64,000 nucleotides of DNA from Bacillus pumilus (GTDB taxonomy: Bacteria; Bacillota; Bacilli; Bacillales; Bacillaceae): contig NZ_CP027116.1 of the NCBI RefSeq assembly GCF_003431975.1, positions 2,418,001 through 2,482,000 on the forward strand. The letters run 5' to 3'. Positions within the stretch are counted from its first letter, which is position 1, and each line of letters begins with the position of its first letter. This document shows positions 1-11,664 of this stretch, in pieces. The notes under the pieces were generated by a model. It was not told the origin of the DNA, ran no database searches, and saw only the letters and a program-made list of their open reading frames with translations. The translations under genes and the position numbers were made by a program.

Positions 1-579
1 GGTCGCATATGTTGAGAATTTGTACCCTTTACGGTAATCGAACTTCTCAACTGCCTTCATCAGACCCATGTTTCCTTCTTGAATCAAGTCAAGGAACAGC
101 ATACCACGACCGACGTAGCGTTTCGCAATGCTGACAACGAGACGAAGGTTCGCTTCCGCCAATCTTCTTTTTGATTCCTCATCGCCTTCTTCGATCTTTT
201 GAGCATACGTAATTTCTTCTTTAGCAGATAGCAAATTGACACGTCCGATTTCTTTTAAGTACATACGAACAGGATCGTTGATTTTCACACCTGGTGGTAC
301 GCTTAAATCATTCAGGTCAAATTCTTCTTCTGCTTTAGCCAGCTGCTGAACATTTGGGTCTTCTGTCTCTTCGTTTTCACTAATGAGCTCTACACCCTGT
401 TCGCCTAAGTATTCATAGTATTCATCCATTTGGTCTGATTCAATTTCAAAGCTAGACATACGCTCTGCAATTTCTTCGTATGTTAAAACGCCCCGTTTTT
501 TACCCGTTTCAGTGAGCTTATCTCTCACCTGTTCAAAGGTTAATTCAGTTTCGGTTTCGTGGGCTTGTTTATCAGCCAT
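1..579 (-). CDS. sigA: RNA polymerase major sigma factor SigA, N-terminal part (cut by window edge)
   Basis: The first 193 residues are present, starting [10 protein letters not shown], and the frame runs off the window at position 1. The acidic N-terminal region 1.1 is followed by regions 1.2 and 2 ([10 protein letters not shown], then [16 protein letters not shown], then [20 protein letters not shown]), which are characteristic of primary sigma factors binding the core enzyme and the -10 element. The start is fixed by a strong AAGGAGGG ribosome binding site just upstream. It is the last gene of the dnaG-sigA operon; a 200-bp gap separates it from dnaG, where B. subtilis has an additional promoter that I could not place here. 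Confidence 0.97.
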   Translation of the reverse strand, partial: MADKQAHETETELTFEQVRDKLTETGKKRGVLTYEEIAERMSSFEIESDQMDEYYEYLGEQGVELISENEETEDPNVQQLAKAEEEFDLNDLSVPPGVKINDPVRMYLKEIGRVNLLSAKEEITYAQKIEEGDEESKRRLAEANLRLVVSIAKRYVGRGMLFLDLIQEGNMGLMKAVEKFDYRKGYKFSTYAT

Positions 580-781
580 TATGGATCCCTCCTTCCAAAG
601 CTTGCAACGAATTCTAAAATAACTTGCGATTTGCTTCCGCTCTGTTTTTCTCTCTTTATCAAACAGATGAGCAAATAGGAATAAAATAATGAATGATGAA
701 GGCAAGATGCTTGCGGACTTATGCTCCTCCTGTAAAGGATTCATTGCCAGCCGTAAGTCTTGTCTTAAATAGTAGACGTAT

Positions 782-2611
782 TTACTTCAGCGAACGGTTC
801 AACTGAATAATTTCTTTTGCAAGTGTTGCCGCTTTGAAGAAATCTTTTTGCCTCTCCGCTTCTGCACGTTCTAGTTCTTTTTCCTTTATCATTGACAGAT
901 TCCGATGATTCAACACTTTTTTTACATAATCACTTAATTCAGCTTCACTTAGCTCGTCTCCAACTTGAATCATGAATATATCCGTCAAAAGCTGATGGAT
1001 GACCTCATCTTCTATACGGTTCATCAGGTGCTGCGGCGTTGGTTCTTTGCCTTCTTCATACAAAGCGTAAATGTATGTGGCCAGCGCCCTGTGAGAATCT
1101 ATATTAAATTCAATCCCTACTCTGTCAAGCACTTTGCGGATCACGTCATCACTTTTCAACATATGAGCAAGCAGCATTCGCTCTGCATTTTCATATGCTG
1201 GCCGCAGACGCTTTCTTCTTACCTGTGTTGACAGATGTGCACGCCGTTTTTCAAGCCCGCTTTCTTCCTGCGTGCTTTTGGTTTCTTGCCGCTGCTGTTT
1301 TTCAAACAGCTCAAGTTGTTCTTTTAATGAATCAAGTGAGATCGAGAACTCTCCAGCAAGCTGTTTCATGTAAATCTCTTGTTCCAAGGAGCCATTTAAT
1401 CGGCTAATTTCCCGGAGAACCTGCTTCATATAAGTTAGTCGGTCTCCTTCGTCAGATAAATTCTTTCCCCTACGGAAAAAATTCATCTTAAATGTCATTA
1501 ATGTCACACTTGCATCTATGATGTCATTCCTAAATTTCTCGCCGCCATATTTACGAATGTAATCATCTGGATCAAGTCCATCTGGTATCATGGCAACGCG
1601 AACTTTACATCCTCTTTTTCCAAGCAAATCTGACGCTTTCATGGTGGCTTCATAACCGGCCGTATCAGAGTCATAGCAAAGGATGATCTCTTCTACGTTC
1701 CGCCTGAGAAGTTTTACGTGCTCTTCTGTTAAAGACGTACCCATTGTTGCAACACTTTCGCCGACACCTGATGTGACAGCTGAGATGACGTCAGCAAATC
1801 CTTCGAAAAGAACTGCCCGTTCGCGTTTTCGAATATGCATACGCGCGTCATGAAAGTGATAAAGCAGCTTACTTTTATGAAAAAGTGGCGTTTCAGGACT
1901 ATTCATATACTTTGGCTGCTGATCACCAAGCGATCTTCCGGAAAAAGCGACAACTGTCCCATGATGATCATGAATAGGAAACATGACACGATCCCTAAAG
2001 CGATCAAAAAAGCCTGTGCCGTTTTCACGTTGAATCAAAAGACCAGCCTTCTCCATCATCGTAGGATCAAACCCTCGTTTTTCTAAAAACTTGGTCATGA
2101 AATCCCAAGAATCAAGAGCATATCCGATCTCAAACTTGGCAATTGTTTCATCCGTAAAGCCTCTCGCCCGTAAATAATCGAGTGCGTTTTGACCTTCTTT
2201 TGTATTTACCAGCAAATGGTGGTAAAATTTCTTAAGAAGCTCATGCGCTTCAATCATTTTATGATCTGCTGTATCCTCTTGCTGTGAGGAACTGGTTTGA
2301 GCATTTGCTACATGATCAGGCAAATCAATATGGTACTTATCAGCAACATGTGAAACGGCTTCAATAAATGAGTAGCCTTCCATTTGTCTGAGGAACGAAA
2401 ATACATTACCTCCTGCACCACAGCCAAAACAATGGAAGATTTGCTTATCTGCTGAAACAGAGAATGAAGGAGTATTTTCACCATGGAATGGACAAAGACC
2501 GAAATAATTTCGACCTTGCTTTCTAAGCTGTACGTATTCTCCAATCACTTCGACAATGTCTGCATTTTTTTGGATTTGCTCCAAAAGTTCATCTGGTATA
2601 CGTTTGCTCAT
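782..2611 (-). CDS. dnaG: DNA primase
   Basis: DnaG makes RNA primers for replication and is recruited by the replicative helicase. The 609-residue protein (B. subtilis about 603) has an N-terminal CHC2 zinc-binding domain with C40, H43, C61 and C64, a Toprim catalytic domain around residues 260-340 ([11 protein letters not shown], then [12 protein letters not shown] with the acidic metal ligands), and a C-terminal helicase-interaction domain. It lies between yqxD and sigA, the conserved macromolecular synthesis operon that links replication to transcription. Confidence 0.98.
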   Translation of the reverse strand: MSKRIPDELLEQIQKNADIVEVIGEYVQLRKQGRNYFGLCPFHGENTPSFSVSADKQIFHCFGCGAGGNVFSFLRQMEGYSFIEAVSHVADKYHIDLPDHVANAQTSSSQQEDTADHKMIEAHELLKKFYHHLLVNTKEGQNALDYLRARGFTDETIAKFEIGYALDSWDFMTKFLEKRGFDPTMMEKAGLLIQRENGTGFFDRFRDRVMFPIHDHHGTVVAFSGRSLGDQQPKYMNSPETPLFHKSKLLYHFHDARMHIRKRERAVLFEGFADVISAVTSGVGESVATMGTSLTEEHVKLLRRNVEEIILCYDSDTAGYEATMKASDLLGKRGCKVRVAMIPDGLDPDDYIRKYGGEKFRNDIIDASVTLMTFKMNFFRRGKNLSDEGDRLTYMKQVLREISRLNGSLEQEIYMKQLAGEFSISLDSLKEQLELFEKQQRQETKSTQEESGLEKRRAHLSTQVRRKRLRPAYENAERMLLAHMLKSDDVIRKVLDRVGIEFNIDSHRALATYIYALYEEGKEPTPQHLMNRIEDEVIHQLLTDIFMIQVGDELSEAELSDYVKKVLNHRNLSMIKEKELERAEAERQKDFFKAATLAKEIIQLNRSLK

Positions 2612-2644
2612 CCTAATAACACTCCGTCGTACATTATTCGCCTT

Positions 2645-3145
2645 TTAATTCAAAAATCCTTCATGATTCGACAGGATTTTTTGTAGTTGCGCAATAAATC
2701 GCTTTTTATCCTCTTCTAATAGCTTTTTGGGACCTTTTCCGTATACACCTTTTCTTCGCTGTTTGCTGGAAACATGCCTGCGTTCCAAATCAAAATCAAT
2801 TGTTTCGTTTGTATACATTCGTCCTCTTTCAGACAGTACAATGACCTGTCTTGGAAGCAGTAAGGAGGCAAGACCAATATCTTGGGTGACGACAATATCA
2901 TGCGCGGCAGCTGAGTTCGCAATGACTAGGTCCGCTGCTTCCTTATGTGTATCTACAAACCGCCAGTCTTCAAGTGAAGATCTTTTGGTTTGAAAATGCT
3001 CATATGAAGCAATGAACGTCACAGGTACTTCAAATTGAGATGCGACCGAAAGGATTTCGTCTTTTACAGGACAAGCATCTGCATCGACATAAATCGTCCT
3101 CTCTTTTTTATGTTCATTCAGGTGACTAATTCTCCATCCCTCCAC
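2645..3145 (-). CDS. yqxD: YqxD/YaiI family protein (UPF0178, DUF188)
   Basis: This protein of about 166 residues has the family's N-terminal [11 protein letters not shown] motif and the later [15 protein letters not shown] motif, a PIN-like arrangement of aspartates that suggests a metal-dependent nuclease fold. No function is established. It is the first gene of the dnaG-sigA operon and ends 34 bp before dnaG. The start is uncertain: the frame opens with GTG (GTGGAGGGATGG), and the GGAGGG motif lies inside the frame, so the true start may be a few codons downstream. Confidence 0.85.
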   Translation of the reverse strand: MEGWRISHLNEHKKERTIYVDADACPVKDEILSVASQFEVPVTFIASYEHFQTKRSSLEDWRFVDTHKEAADLVIANSAAAHDIVVTQDIGLASLLLPRQVIVLSERGRMYTNETIDFDLERRHVSSKQRRKGVYGKGPKKLLEEDKKRFIAQLQKILSNHEGFLN

Positions 3146-3302
3146 CTTATTCCTGCTTTAAAGAAGCAAAAAGACCATACTTTTCCCCCATAAAGCAATC
3201 AACAGTAAAACTCATTTTGTCGAAAAGTTATGTTCAGAATCACTTGACTTCTGCCAATATTAGTTTATTCGTTCTTGACTTAACTTAAACCTAAAATCAA
3301 TC

Positions 3303-3332
3303 ATTTTATCACAATTTTTTATTATAATACAA
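3303..3332 (-). promoter_or_regulatory. Candidate sigma-A promoter for yqxD-dnaG-sigA
   Basis: On the minus strand TTGTAT (3332-3327) is followed after 18 nt by TAAAAT (3308-3303), about 150 nt upstream of yqxD in an AT-rich 260-bp gap. The boxes are near consensus, but AT-rich DNA gives such matches easily. The gap holds no other gene that I can support. Confidence 0.4.
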
Positions 3333-3379
3333 ATGCAGCAAATATGCTATTGTTTTTGTTTACCCGTTTCCCACCATAG

Positions 3380-3407
3380 GAAAAACCCAGGAGGAGCATC
3401 CTGAGTT
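3380..3407 (-). terminator. Intrinsic terminator after yqfL
   Basis: On the minus strand AACTCAGGA pairs with TCCTGGGTT across a six-base loop (one G-T pair), and the second arm runs into TTTT. It begins at the yqfL stop codon and separates yqfL from the dnaG operon. Confidence 0.65.
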
Positions 3408-4228
3408 TATTCGGAACCTCTTTTGGTCAGCATTTGATGAATGACATTTGCCGTTTCCTCAACAGCTTTATTCGATACATCAACGACTTGACAGTTAATG
3501 CGGTCCACCACTTTTTCAAAATATTCTAGTTCTTCTTTGATCCGCTCAATGTTCGCATAAATAGCACGATCATTTAAACCTAGAGATTTTAAACGCTCTT
3601 TACGAATATGATTTAGTTTGTCTGGACTAATTTTCAAACCGATGCATTTCTTTGGATCAACTGAAAATAACTCCTCTGGCGGATCTACTTCAGGAACAAT
3701 TGGAACGTTCGCTACCTTCAGCCGCTTATGCGCCAAGTATTGAGATAATGGTGTCTTGGACGTGCGTGATACACCGATGAGCACAATATCAGCCTTTAGA
3801 ATGCCTCTTGGGTCTCTGCCATCATCATATTTCACTGCGAACTCAATGGCTTCTACCTTTTTAAAATAGTCCTCATCTAATTGGCGTACACGCCCCGGCT
3901 CATTTTTCGCTTCATTTCCGTAAGCGGTCTCCATTTTATCGATGAGTGGACCGATGATATCATAATAAACGACGCCGTTTGCTTCTGCTTCTTCAATTAA
4001 GAATTGGCGCATTTCTGGTACAACAAGCGTAAAACAGACGATTCCGTTATCAGCTTTCGCTAGTGAAATGACTTCTTTAATTGTACCAACATCCTCTACA
4101 TATGGGATTCTTCTAATATTTGAATGGTCTGATGAACCGCCATCAAATTGGCTAAGTGCCGCTTTGACCACGAGCTCTGCCGTTTCTCCTACTGAATCTG
4201 ATACCACAAAAATTACGCGATTACTCAT
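3407..4228 (-). CDS. yqfL: Pyruvate, phosphate dikinase/PEP synthase regulatory protein family (DUF299)
   Basis: This 273-residue protein belongs to the bifunctional kinase/pyrophosphorylase family that regulates PPDK or PEP synthase by threonine phosphorylation. The N-terminal [13 protein letters not shown] signature and the P-loop-like [15 protein letters not shown] around residue 153 are both present. In B. subtilis YqfL acts with CcpN on gluconeogenic flux rather than on a known PPDK, and here it follows ccpN by 24 bp as expected. The start is supported by GAGGGG five bases upstream of ATG. Confidence 0.92.
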   Translation of the reverse strand: MSNRVIFVVSDSVGETAELVVKAALSQFDGGSSDHSNIRRIPYVEDVGTIKEVISLAKADNGIVCFTLVVPEMRQFLIEEAEANGVVYYDIIGPLIDKMETAYGNEAKNEPGRVRQLDEDYFKKVEAIEFAVKYDDGRDPRGILKADIVLIGVSRTSKTPLSQYLAHKRLKVANVPIVPEVDPPEELFSVDPKKCIGLKISPDKLNHIRKERLKSLGLNDRAIYANIERIKEELEYFEKVVDRINCQVVDVSNKAVEETANVIHQMLTKRGSE

Positions 4229-4252
4229 AACATCCCCTCGCAGTCTTCTGTA

Positions 4253-4891
4253 TTAGATTATTTCATTCTCCGATAAGCTAACAAGTATTTTCGTCATGTT
4301 TGTTTTCGTAATTCTGCCGACCACTTCAAAGCCTTTATCCGTATCTTTTATAACAGGAAGTGCGTCTATCTGCTTTTCAATCAAGTGTTTCGCCACATCC
4401 ATAATGAAATCTTCCTTGCGACAAACGGTGATGTTCGGCATTCTTGTCATAATAATATGGACAGGGATCGATGGAAGCTCCTGTTTTCCAATACTTGCGC
4501 GAAGGAGGTCTTTCCTTGACAACACGCCTGTTAAAATAGAGTGATCGTCCACAACGAATAATGTGCCCACATCCTCTAAAAACATCGTACAAATCGCATC
4601 ATAAACTGAAACATTCTCATGTATCACTACTGGAATGGATTGAAAATCTTTCACTTGAAGTTTTTTCAGCTTATCAGCTAAAAGCTGTGTGCCTGTTTTT
4701 CCTGTGAAAAAGTAGCCGACCCTTGGCCTTGCTTCTAAAAAGCCTGACATCGTTAATATGGCTAAATCCGGTCTGAGGGTCGCCCTAGTTAAGTTCAGCC
4801 GATCGGCGATATGCTCTCCAGTAATCGGACCATTCTCTTTGACAATCTGTAAAATCTGCTCTTGCCGTTTATTTAACTCGATTGTACTCAC
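4253..4891 (-). CDS. ccpN: CcpN, repressor of gluconeogenic genes (HTH plus CBS domains)
   Basis: CcpN represses gapB and pckA during glycolytic growth in B. subtilis. The protein has an N-terminal winged helix (NGPITGEHIADRLNLTRATL) and a pair of CBS domains that sense nucleotides. I chose the GTG at 4891, giving VSTIELNKRQEQ and 212 residues, the same as the B. subtilis protein. The frame is open back to 4990, but those extra 33 codons have no family match. It sits between glyS and yqfL as in B. subtilis. Confidence 0.93.
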   Translation of the reverse strand: MSTIELNKRQEQILQIVKENGPITGEHIADRLNLTRATLRPDLAILTMSGFLEARPRVGYFFTGKTGTQLLADKLKKLQVKDFQSIPVVIHENVSVYDAICTMFLEDVGTLFVVDDHSILTGVLSRKDLLRASIGKQELPSIPVHIIMTRMPNITVCRKEDFIMDVAKHLIEKQIDALPVIKDTDKGFEVVGRITKTNMTKILVSLSENEII

Positions 4892-5013
4892 CACCTTTAA
4901 ATAGAGAGAGCGAATCTTTACTTTATGTATATCATTTTCATAACTCATCATATTATAGCGCATCTTTGTCCGAATGAAACAAAAATCCACTCAAAAACCG
5001 TGAATTAAATGAG

Positions 5014-5050
5014 TAAAAAACGATTGCCCTTTGAAAAAGGCAACCGTTCT
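5014..5050 (-). terminator. Intrinsic terminator after glyS
   Basis: On the minus strand AACGGTTGCC and GGCAATCGTT form a stem with one G-T pair, followed by TTTTTTA. It lies just past the glyS stop codon. Confidence 0.75.
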
Positions 5051-5057
5051 TAGGTAT

Positions 5058-7103
5058 TTATTTTACAATTAAATTGTTCATATTCGCAAATGATTGAATG
5101 ACTTTGGCTAGTTTGACCATTTGCGCCAAACGATTTCGCTTCAGTTTTTCATCATCCGCATGGACCATTGTATGATCGAAATAATGAACAATCGGTGTTT
5201 TTAACGTATTTAGCGCCTCAAGTGCTGCGCTGTATTGTCCTGCTGCTACATGATCATTGACCGCTGTCTCTACTTGCTGATATGCCTCAAATAGTTTTTG
5301 CTCATACTCATTTTCAAACAGTTCAGGCTGAATCTCTGTGTCTTCCCCTTTTTTACTGATTGAAATGACGCGTCCTAATGCTTCTGCCGTTTCTTTGAAG
5401 CTTTCTTGTTTCACGCTCTCTTCAAGGACCGCTGCTTTTTTCACAACCGCATAAGGTTCAATATCTTCAGCATCTAGCACGGCATCAACAACATCATGAC
5501 GGATATGCTCTGCTTGGAGGACATATTTTAAACGGTGTGTTAAAAATTCAATGAGAGCAGTTTCATGTGCTGCTTCTACTTGAGCAAGTGCCAAAAGCTC
5601 TTTGAATGAAATATTCCAATGACGATCAAGCAGAATTTGAACGATACCACTCGCTTGTCTTCTTAGTCCATAAGGGTCTTGAGAGCCTGTTGGAATGACA
5701 TCAATAGAGAAGAAGGAGCAAATAGAATCCAGCTTATCTGCCACTGCGACAATCGCACCAATCAAAGTGGACGGTGCTTCATCACCGGCAAAGCGTGGCA
5801 TATAGTGCTCGTTGATGCTTTTAGCCACTTCTTCATGTTCGCCAAGTGCTTTTGCATATTTCTCACCCATGATGCCTTGTAATTCTGGGAATTCATAGAC
5901 CATTTGAGTCACAAGGTCAAATTTCGAAATACTTGCGGCTCTTGCCACACGCTCTGTCGTTTCGTCATCTGCACCGACATGCGCTGCTAGACGCGTCGCA
6001 ATGTCTGTCACTCTCTTTAGCTTCTCGCCAATTGTGCCAAGTTTCTCATGGAATACAACCTTATCAAGCTTTTTAATATTGTCTTCAATGACTAGTTTTT
6101 CATCTTCTTTATAGAAGAAGGCAGCATCTGATAAACGCGCACGAAGTACCTTTTCATTCCCTCTTGCGACATTTTCCAGCGCCTCACTGTTCCCGTTTCT
6201 AACTGTAATAAAGTGCGGCAGCAATTCCCCTTGCTCATTTTTCACTGGGAAATAGCGCTGATGCTCTTTCATTGTTGTCACCAATACTTCTTCAGGTAAT
6301 GCCAGGAACTCTTCTTCAAAGGAGCCAGATAGCACCGTTGGGTATTCTACAAGATCGTTCACTTCTTCTAGAAGCTCAGGATCGACCGGAATAACCCAGC
6401 CTTTTTCTGAAGATAGCGTCGTCAGCTGCTCAGTAATGGATTGTTTTCTTTTATCTGAATCTGCAATAACAAATTGTTCGCGCAATGTTTGCTCATAAGA
6501 AGCTGGTGAGTCAATAGTGGCTGCGCTGCCAAGGAAACGGTGTCCTCTTGTCTCACGACCGCTTTTTACCCCGGCAATCTCAACAGGTACAATCTCCTCT
6601 CCAAATAAACAAACAATCCATTTAATTGGACGGATATAGCGTAAATCGTTGCTTCCCCATCGCATGTTCTTTGGGAAACTTAATGAGGCAGCGATTTCCC
6701 CTAACGCTGGCAGAAGGTCTTTGACTTGCTTTCCTTCTTCAAACTTTTGGACATGGACGTAATCCACTCCTTTGATCTCTTTAAAATAAAGATCATCTGT
6801 TGAAGCGCCTTGTCCTCGGGCAAAGCCTTCCGCTGCTTTTGTCCAATTCCCTTCAGCATCTTGGGCAATCTTTTTAGCTGGTCCCTTGGCTTCCTCTTTG
6901 ATGTCTTCTTGCTTTTCTGCGACACCTTTCACGAGTACAGCAAGACGTCTTGGTGAGTTGAATAAAGTCAAATCTTCGAATGAAATATTTTGCGTTTCAA
7001 ACCAAGCTTTTACTTTTTCACCTAGCTGCTTTGTGCTCTCTGGCATGAAACGAGCCGGCATCTCTTCTAAGCCGATTTCGAGTAATACATCTTGTTTATT
7101 CAT
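5058..7103 (-). CDS. glyS: Glycyl-tRNA synthetase beta subunit
   Basis: This is the 681-residue tRNA-binding beta subunit of the bacterial alpha2beta2 glycyl-tRNA synthetase. It opens with [19 protein letters not shown] and carries the HD-like region and the conserved [17 protein letters not shown] segment, ending in the anticodon-binding domain. It overlaps the end of glyQ by 8 bp, so the two subunits are translationally coupled and share the T-box leader upstream of glyQ. Confidence 0.98.
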
Positions 7104-7983
7104 GAGAAGCCGCCTCCTCTTTTAACATTGGGAAACCTAGTTTTTCTCGTTCTTCATAGTATGTTTTGGCTACTTTTCTTGCCAACTGGCGCACTCTCCC
7201 GATATAGCCCGTTCGCTCAGTAACAGAAATCGCACCCTTTGCATCGAGCAGGTTAAACGTATGAGAGCACTTGAGTACATAATCATATGCCGGGTGAACA
7301 AGCCCTTTGTCCATTTGGCTATGTGCTTCTTTTTCATACGTCGTAAATAACTCAAACAGCATGTCGGTATTAGATGTTTCAAATGTATAAACAGAGTGCT
7401 CATATTCAGCCATTAAGAATAAATCTCTAACGGTAAATCCGTCAGTCCATTCAAGATCGAAGACATTTTCTTTATCCTGGATGTATGAAGCCAGACGTTC
7501 AATACCGTATGTAATTTCAACGGAAACAGGCTTACATTCTAGGCCACCGACTTGTTGGAAATACGTGAATTGTGTAATTTCCATTCCATCAAGCCATACT
7601 TCCCAGCCAAGTCCTGCACAACCGAGAGATGGATTTTCCCAGTTGTCTTCAACAAAACGAATGTCATGTTTCAGCGGGTCAATGCCTAGTGCCTTCAATG
7701 ATTCAAGATACAATTCTTGAATATTGTCAGGTGATGGCTTAATGATCACTTGAAATTGATGATGCTGATACAATCTATTTGGGTTTTCTCCATATCTGCC
7801 ATCAGCCGGGCGTCTTGAAGGTTCTACATATGCTACCTTCCATGGCTCTGGGCCAATGCTTCGCAGGAACGTGTATGGACTCATCGTTCCGGCACCTTTT
7901 TCTGTGTCATACGCCTGCATTAATACGCAGCCTTCATTTGACCAATGCTTTTGCAGCGTCAAAATCATGTCTTGAATATTCAA
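7096..7983 (-). CDS. glyQ: Glycyl-tRNA synthetase alpha subunit
   Basis: The alpha subunit carries the catalytic class II core that activates glycine. The sequence has the family signatures [15 protein letters not shown] and [21 protein letters not shown] chose TTG at 7983 ([10 protein letters not shown]) because GGAGGTG lies six bases upstream and the resulting 295 residues equal the B. subtilis length; an ATG five codons earlier overlaps that ribosome binding site. It is the first gene of glyQS. Confidence 0.97.
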
Positions 7984-8056
7984 TGATCGCACCTCCATCT
8001 TTTCTACACCAGCCGCTATGTATGGCGGTTGGGACTAGAACCTCGCAAAAGAACAC

Positions 8057-8285
8057 AAAAACTCCCGTCTCTATGTTCGCAAGGCTCCTTGCAAACATAG
8101 GGACGAGAGTTTTTCCCGCGGTTCCACCCTATTTGCTGGTGTCGTAGCATCCAGCCGCTTTGTTTACGTTGCTCAAGAATGCCTTTCGTTACGCCTCCAT
8201 CCTTAGCTCACACCGCCCTAAGGTCGCTTTTAATGGATTCTACGTAAGTACTTCTTTCTGTCAATGCAACATATTTGATCTTAGA
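8057..8285 (-). ncRNA. Glycine T-box leader of glyQS
   Basis: The 5' leader senses uncharged tRNA-Gly and controls transcription termination. Read on the minus strand it contains the T-box core AGGGTGGAACCGCG (8130-8117), which pairs with the tRNA acceptor end, followed by a long terminator (8115-8057) whose arms AACTCTCGTC and GACGGGAGTT end in a run of U. A GGC glycine codon at 8183-8181 is a plausible specifier, though I did not fold stem I. The apical part contains GGTGTGAGC. The leader fills the gap between recO and glyQ. Confidence 0.93.
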
Positions 8286-8287
8286 TG

Positions 8288-8316
8288 ATCTTACAAAAAG
8301 TCATGGGAGATGTCAA
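8288..8316 (-). promoter_or_regulatory. Sigma-A promoter of glyQS
   Basis: On the minus strand a perfect TTGACA (8316-8311) is followed after 17 nt by TAAGAT (8293-8288), immediately upstream of the T-box leader. The TGA of the -35 hexamer is also the stop codon of recO. Confidence 0.85.
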
Positions 8317-9083
8317 CTTTTGTTTTCGCCGCCCATAAGCTTTTTCATGGATTCCATTTGATTCATGAATTTTTTTGATTTTAAATAAAGGCCTGAATAT
8401 TCGTCATAATAGTGATCGAGCACTTGACGAATTTCTTGTTTCGTCTGCGGTTTCACATCAACCGAACCGAGCCTTGATAAATCAAAATAATGAAACAAAC
8501 GGAGCAGCCTTGCAGCTGCTGGGGATAAGGGCAGTTTATAAGGATCTTTAGAAAAGCAATTTTGGCAAATGAATCCATTATCTCTAATCGAGAAATGGAA
8601 CTGCCCTTCTTTTTGACCACAGTGGACACATTGATCCAGTTCAGGCTTCATCCCCATTACTGATAACATTTTGACCTCTACGATAAATAAAATAATATCA
8701 GCATCTGTGCCTTCATTGAGATGGCGCAGAGATTGAAGCAGGAGCTCAAATAAATAAGGGTTTGGCTTTTTTTCTTCTATGCCTTTATCGAGTAACTCTG
8801 TCATATATGCAGCATATGCGGTTAGAAATAAATCCTCACGAATGGCCCGCATACTTTCGATCATTTCGCCTTGCTGGAGCGTTCCAAGCCCTGTTGATGA
8901 TTGGATCAGGAAGGTTCCGTATAAAAACGGCTGGCTTATGGCTGACAGGCGGCTATTTGATTTTTTAGCGCCTCTTGCCATCACACCAATTTTCCCATGT
9001 TCTCTAGTGAGCAGCGTGACAATTTTGTTTGTTTCGCCATAATCTGTTGTTCTAAGGACGATTCCTTCACTTTTAATGAGCAT
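8313..9083 (-). CDS. recO: DNA repair protein RecO
   Basis: RecO helps load RecA onto SSB-coated single strands in the RecFOR pathway. The 256-residue protein (B. subtilis 255) has the N-terminal OB-fold start [20 protein letters not shown] and a zinc-binding cysteine cluster, CVHC around residue 150 and CQNCF around residue 177. It follows era and yqzL in the conserved order. Confidence 0.97.
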   Translation of the reverse strand: MLIKSEGIVLRTTDYGETNKIVTLLTREHGKIGVMARGAKKSNSRLSAISQPFLYGTFLIQSSTGLGTLQQGEMIESMRAIREDLFLTAYAAYMTELLDKGIEEKKPNPYLFELLLQSLRHLNEGTDADIILFIVEVKMLSVMGMKPELDQCVHCGQKEGQFHFSIRDNGFICQNCFSKDPYKLPLSPAAARLLRLFHYFDLSRLGSVDVKPQTKQEIRQVLDHYYDEYSGLYLKSKKFMNQMESMKKLMGGENKS

Positions 9084-9118
9084 TTGTCTACACTCCGAGC
9101 GTTGGAGGTGGTCAAGAA

Positions 9119-9262
9119 TTATAAGATTGGAAAATCAAATCGTGCTATTTCTTCTTCAAGTACATCGGGTCTTTCCAGGTTCTCCTTTTCTAACTCTTTG
9201 AAAAGCAGATACGTGTCAACGCTTCCTGTTTGTGAAAATACGTTCCATGTAAAATTCAACAT
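9119..9262 (-). CDS. yqzL: YqzL family small protein
   Basis: This 47-residue protein, [20 protein letters not shown] to FDFPIL, matches the small YqzL family found between era and recO in Bacillus. No function is known. ATG at 9262 is chosen because GGTGGGG lies five bases upstream; the frame is open 16 codons further, but that stretch has no ribosome binding site. Confidence 0.85.
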   Translation of the reverse strand: MLNFTWNVFSQTGSVDTYLLFKELEKENLERPDVLEEEIARFDFPIL

Positions 9263-9410
9263 AAAAACCCCACCTTTCTTTATTAGAAGCAGCAACGCTA
9301 CATCCAACATATTAATTTTATCTTGACCAGGCTACCTCCATTTCATGATAAACAATTTTTACTAATCGAGCCGCACCATTGTCAGATTTCATGACAACAG
9401 TAGCGATTTT

Positions 9411-10722
<1,312 letters not shown>

Positions 10723-10820
10723 TCAGAAGAAATGGACCCACTGTCACATTTATATTTTACATAATTCACGCGACATTTTCACGCCCATTTCTAAAAATGT
10801 TAATAAATAGTAATATTGTT

Positions 10821-11207
10821 CTATTGCATGATCTTCGGTATGAAAATCATCAATCCAATCATAACCGAAATTGCGGCGTAAACGCAAACAGCGCCTGCTG
10901 CAGCGTCCTTTGCTCTCTCGGCAAGCGGGTGCCTATCTTCTGTCATTAAGTCCACTGTATGTTCAATGGCTGTGTTGACAAGTTCAAGTGCAAACATCCC
11001 GCCGCATAAAAGCAGAACGATCATCCATTCAAATGGTTCTATTTGAAACCAAAAGCCGCAGATCACCACGATGATGGCTGCGACTGTGTGAAATCGAAAA
11101 TTCCGTTCATTTAAGAAAGTTCGCCATATTCCTCTAAACGCATAATAAAAACTCCGAAAAAAACGGACAAGGGGCCTTCTTTTCTTACGATGATCTTGAA
11201 AGGCCAT
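10821..11207 (-). CDS. dgkA: Undecaprenol kinase (DgkA family)
   Basis: The Gram-positive DgkA homologue phosphorylates undecaprenol for lipid carrier recycling. The small membrane protein has two to three hydrophobic helices and the family motif ELVNTAIEHTVDL followed by AKDAAAGAV. I use ATG at 11207 (MAFQDHRKKR), 128 residues, close to the B. subtilis protein. The frame is open to 11252, which would overlap ybeY by 68 bp; the chosen start overlaps it by 23 bp. Confidence 0.92.
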   Translation of the reverse strand: MAFQDHRKKRRPLVRFFRSFYYAFRGIWRTFLNERNFRFHTVAAIIVVICGFWFQIEPFEWMIVLLLCGGMFALELVNTAIEHTVDLMTEDRHPLAERAKDAAAGAVCVYAAISVMIGLMIFIPKIMQ

Positions 11208-11664
11208 AATCATCCAAGATCTTTGTCTGTTTGGCGAACATTTCTTTTTCATCTTCTTCTGTCATATGATCAAACCCGAGCAAATGCAGGAACCCATGAA
11301 TGGTGAGGAATCCAAGCTCTCTCATAAAGGAATGTCCATATTCCTCTGCCTGCTCTTTCGTACGGTCCACACTAATGATGATGTCGCCGAGTACAGGCGG
11401 AATATCATCAGCACCAATGATCTGAGTCTCCCCTTCTCCTTCTTCCTCAAGTGCAAAGGAGATGACATCCGTTGGCGCGTCTTTACCTCGGTATTCTTTA
11501 TTGATCTGATGAATCTCCTCATTAGAGACGATCGTCACTGATACTTCTGCTTGATCTTTGACCTCAAGGGCATCCGCAGCAAACTGAAGAAGCTTTTCCA
11601 CTTCTTCAAGCTGCTCTTTTGATACTTGTCCTGTCTCATCTATTAAATCGATTAACAATGTCAT
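11185..11664 (-). CDS. ybeY: Endoribonuclease YbeY (16S rRNA maturation)
   Basis: YbeY is a zinc metalloprotein in rRNA processing and ribosome quality control. The 159-residue protein has the signature HGFLHLLGFDH (three histidines) near residue 124. It is directly preceded by pgpH and overlaps the start of dgkA, so it belongs to the same operon. Confidence 0.96.
   Translation of the reverse strand: MTLLIDLIDETGQVSKEQLEEVEKLLQFAADALEVKDQAEVSVTIVSNEEIHQINKEYRGKDAPTDVISFALEEEGEGETQIIGADDIPPVLGDIIISVDRTKEQAEEYGHSFMRELGFLTIHGFLHLLGFDHMTEEDEKEMFAKQTKILDDYGLSRSS

Noticed and set aside
4892..4990. Longer ccpN start at 4990
   Set aside because: The extra residues lack a family match and would make the protein 33 residues longer than B. 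subtilis CcpN.
8041..8147. Plus-strand frame in the recO-glyQ gap
   Set aside because: The sequence is fully explained by the T-box leader and its terminator on the minus strand.
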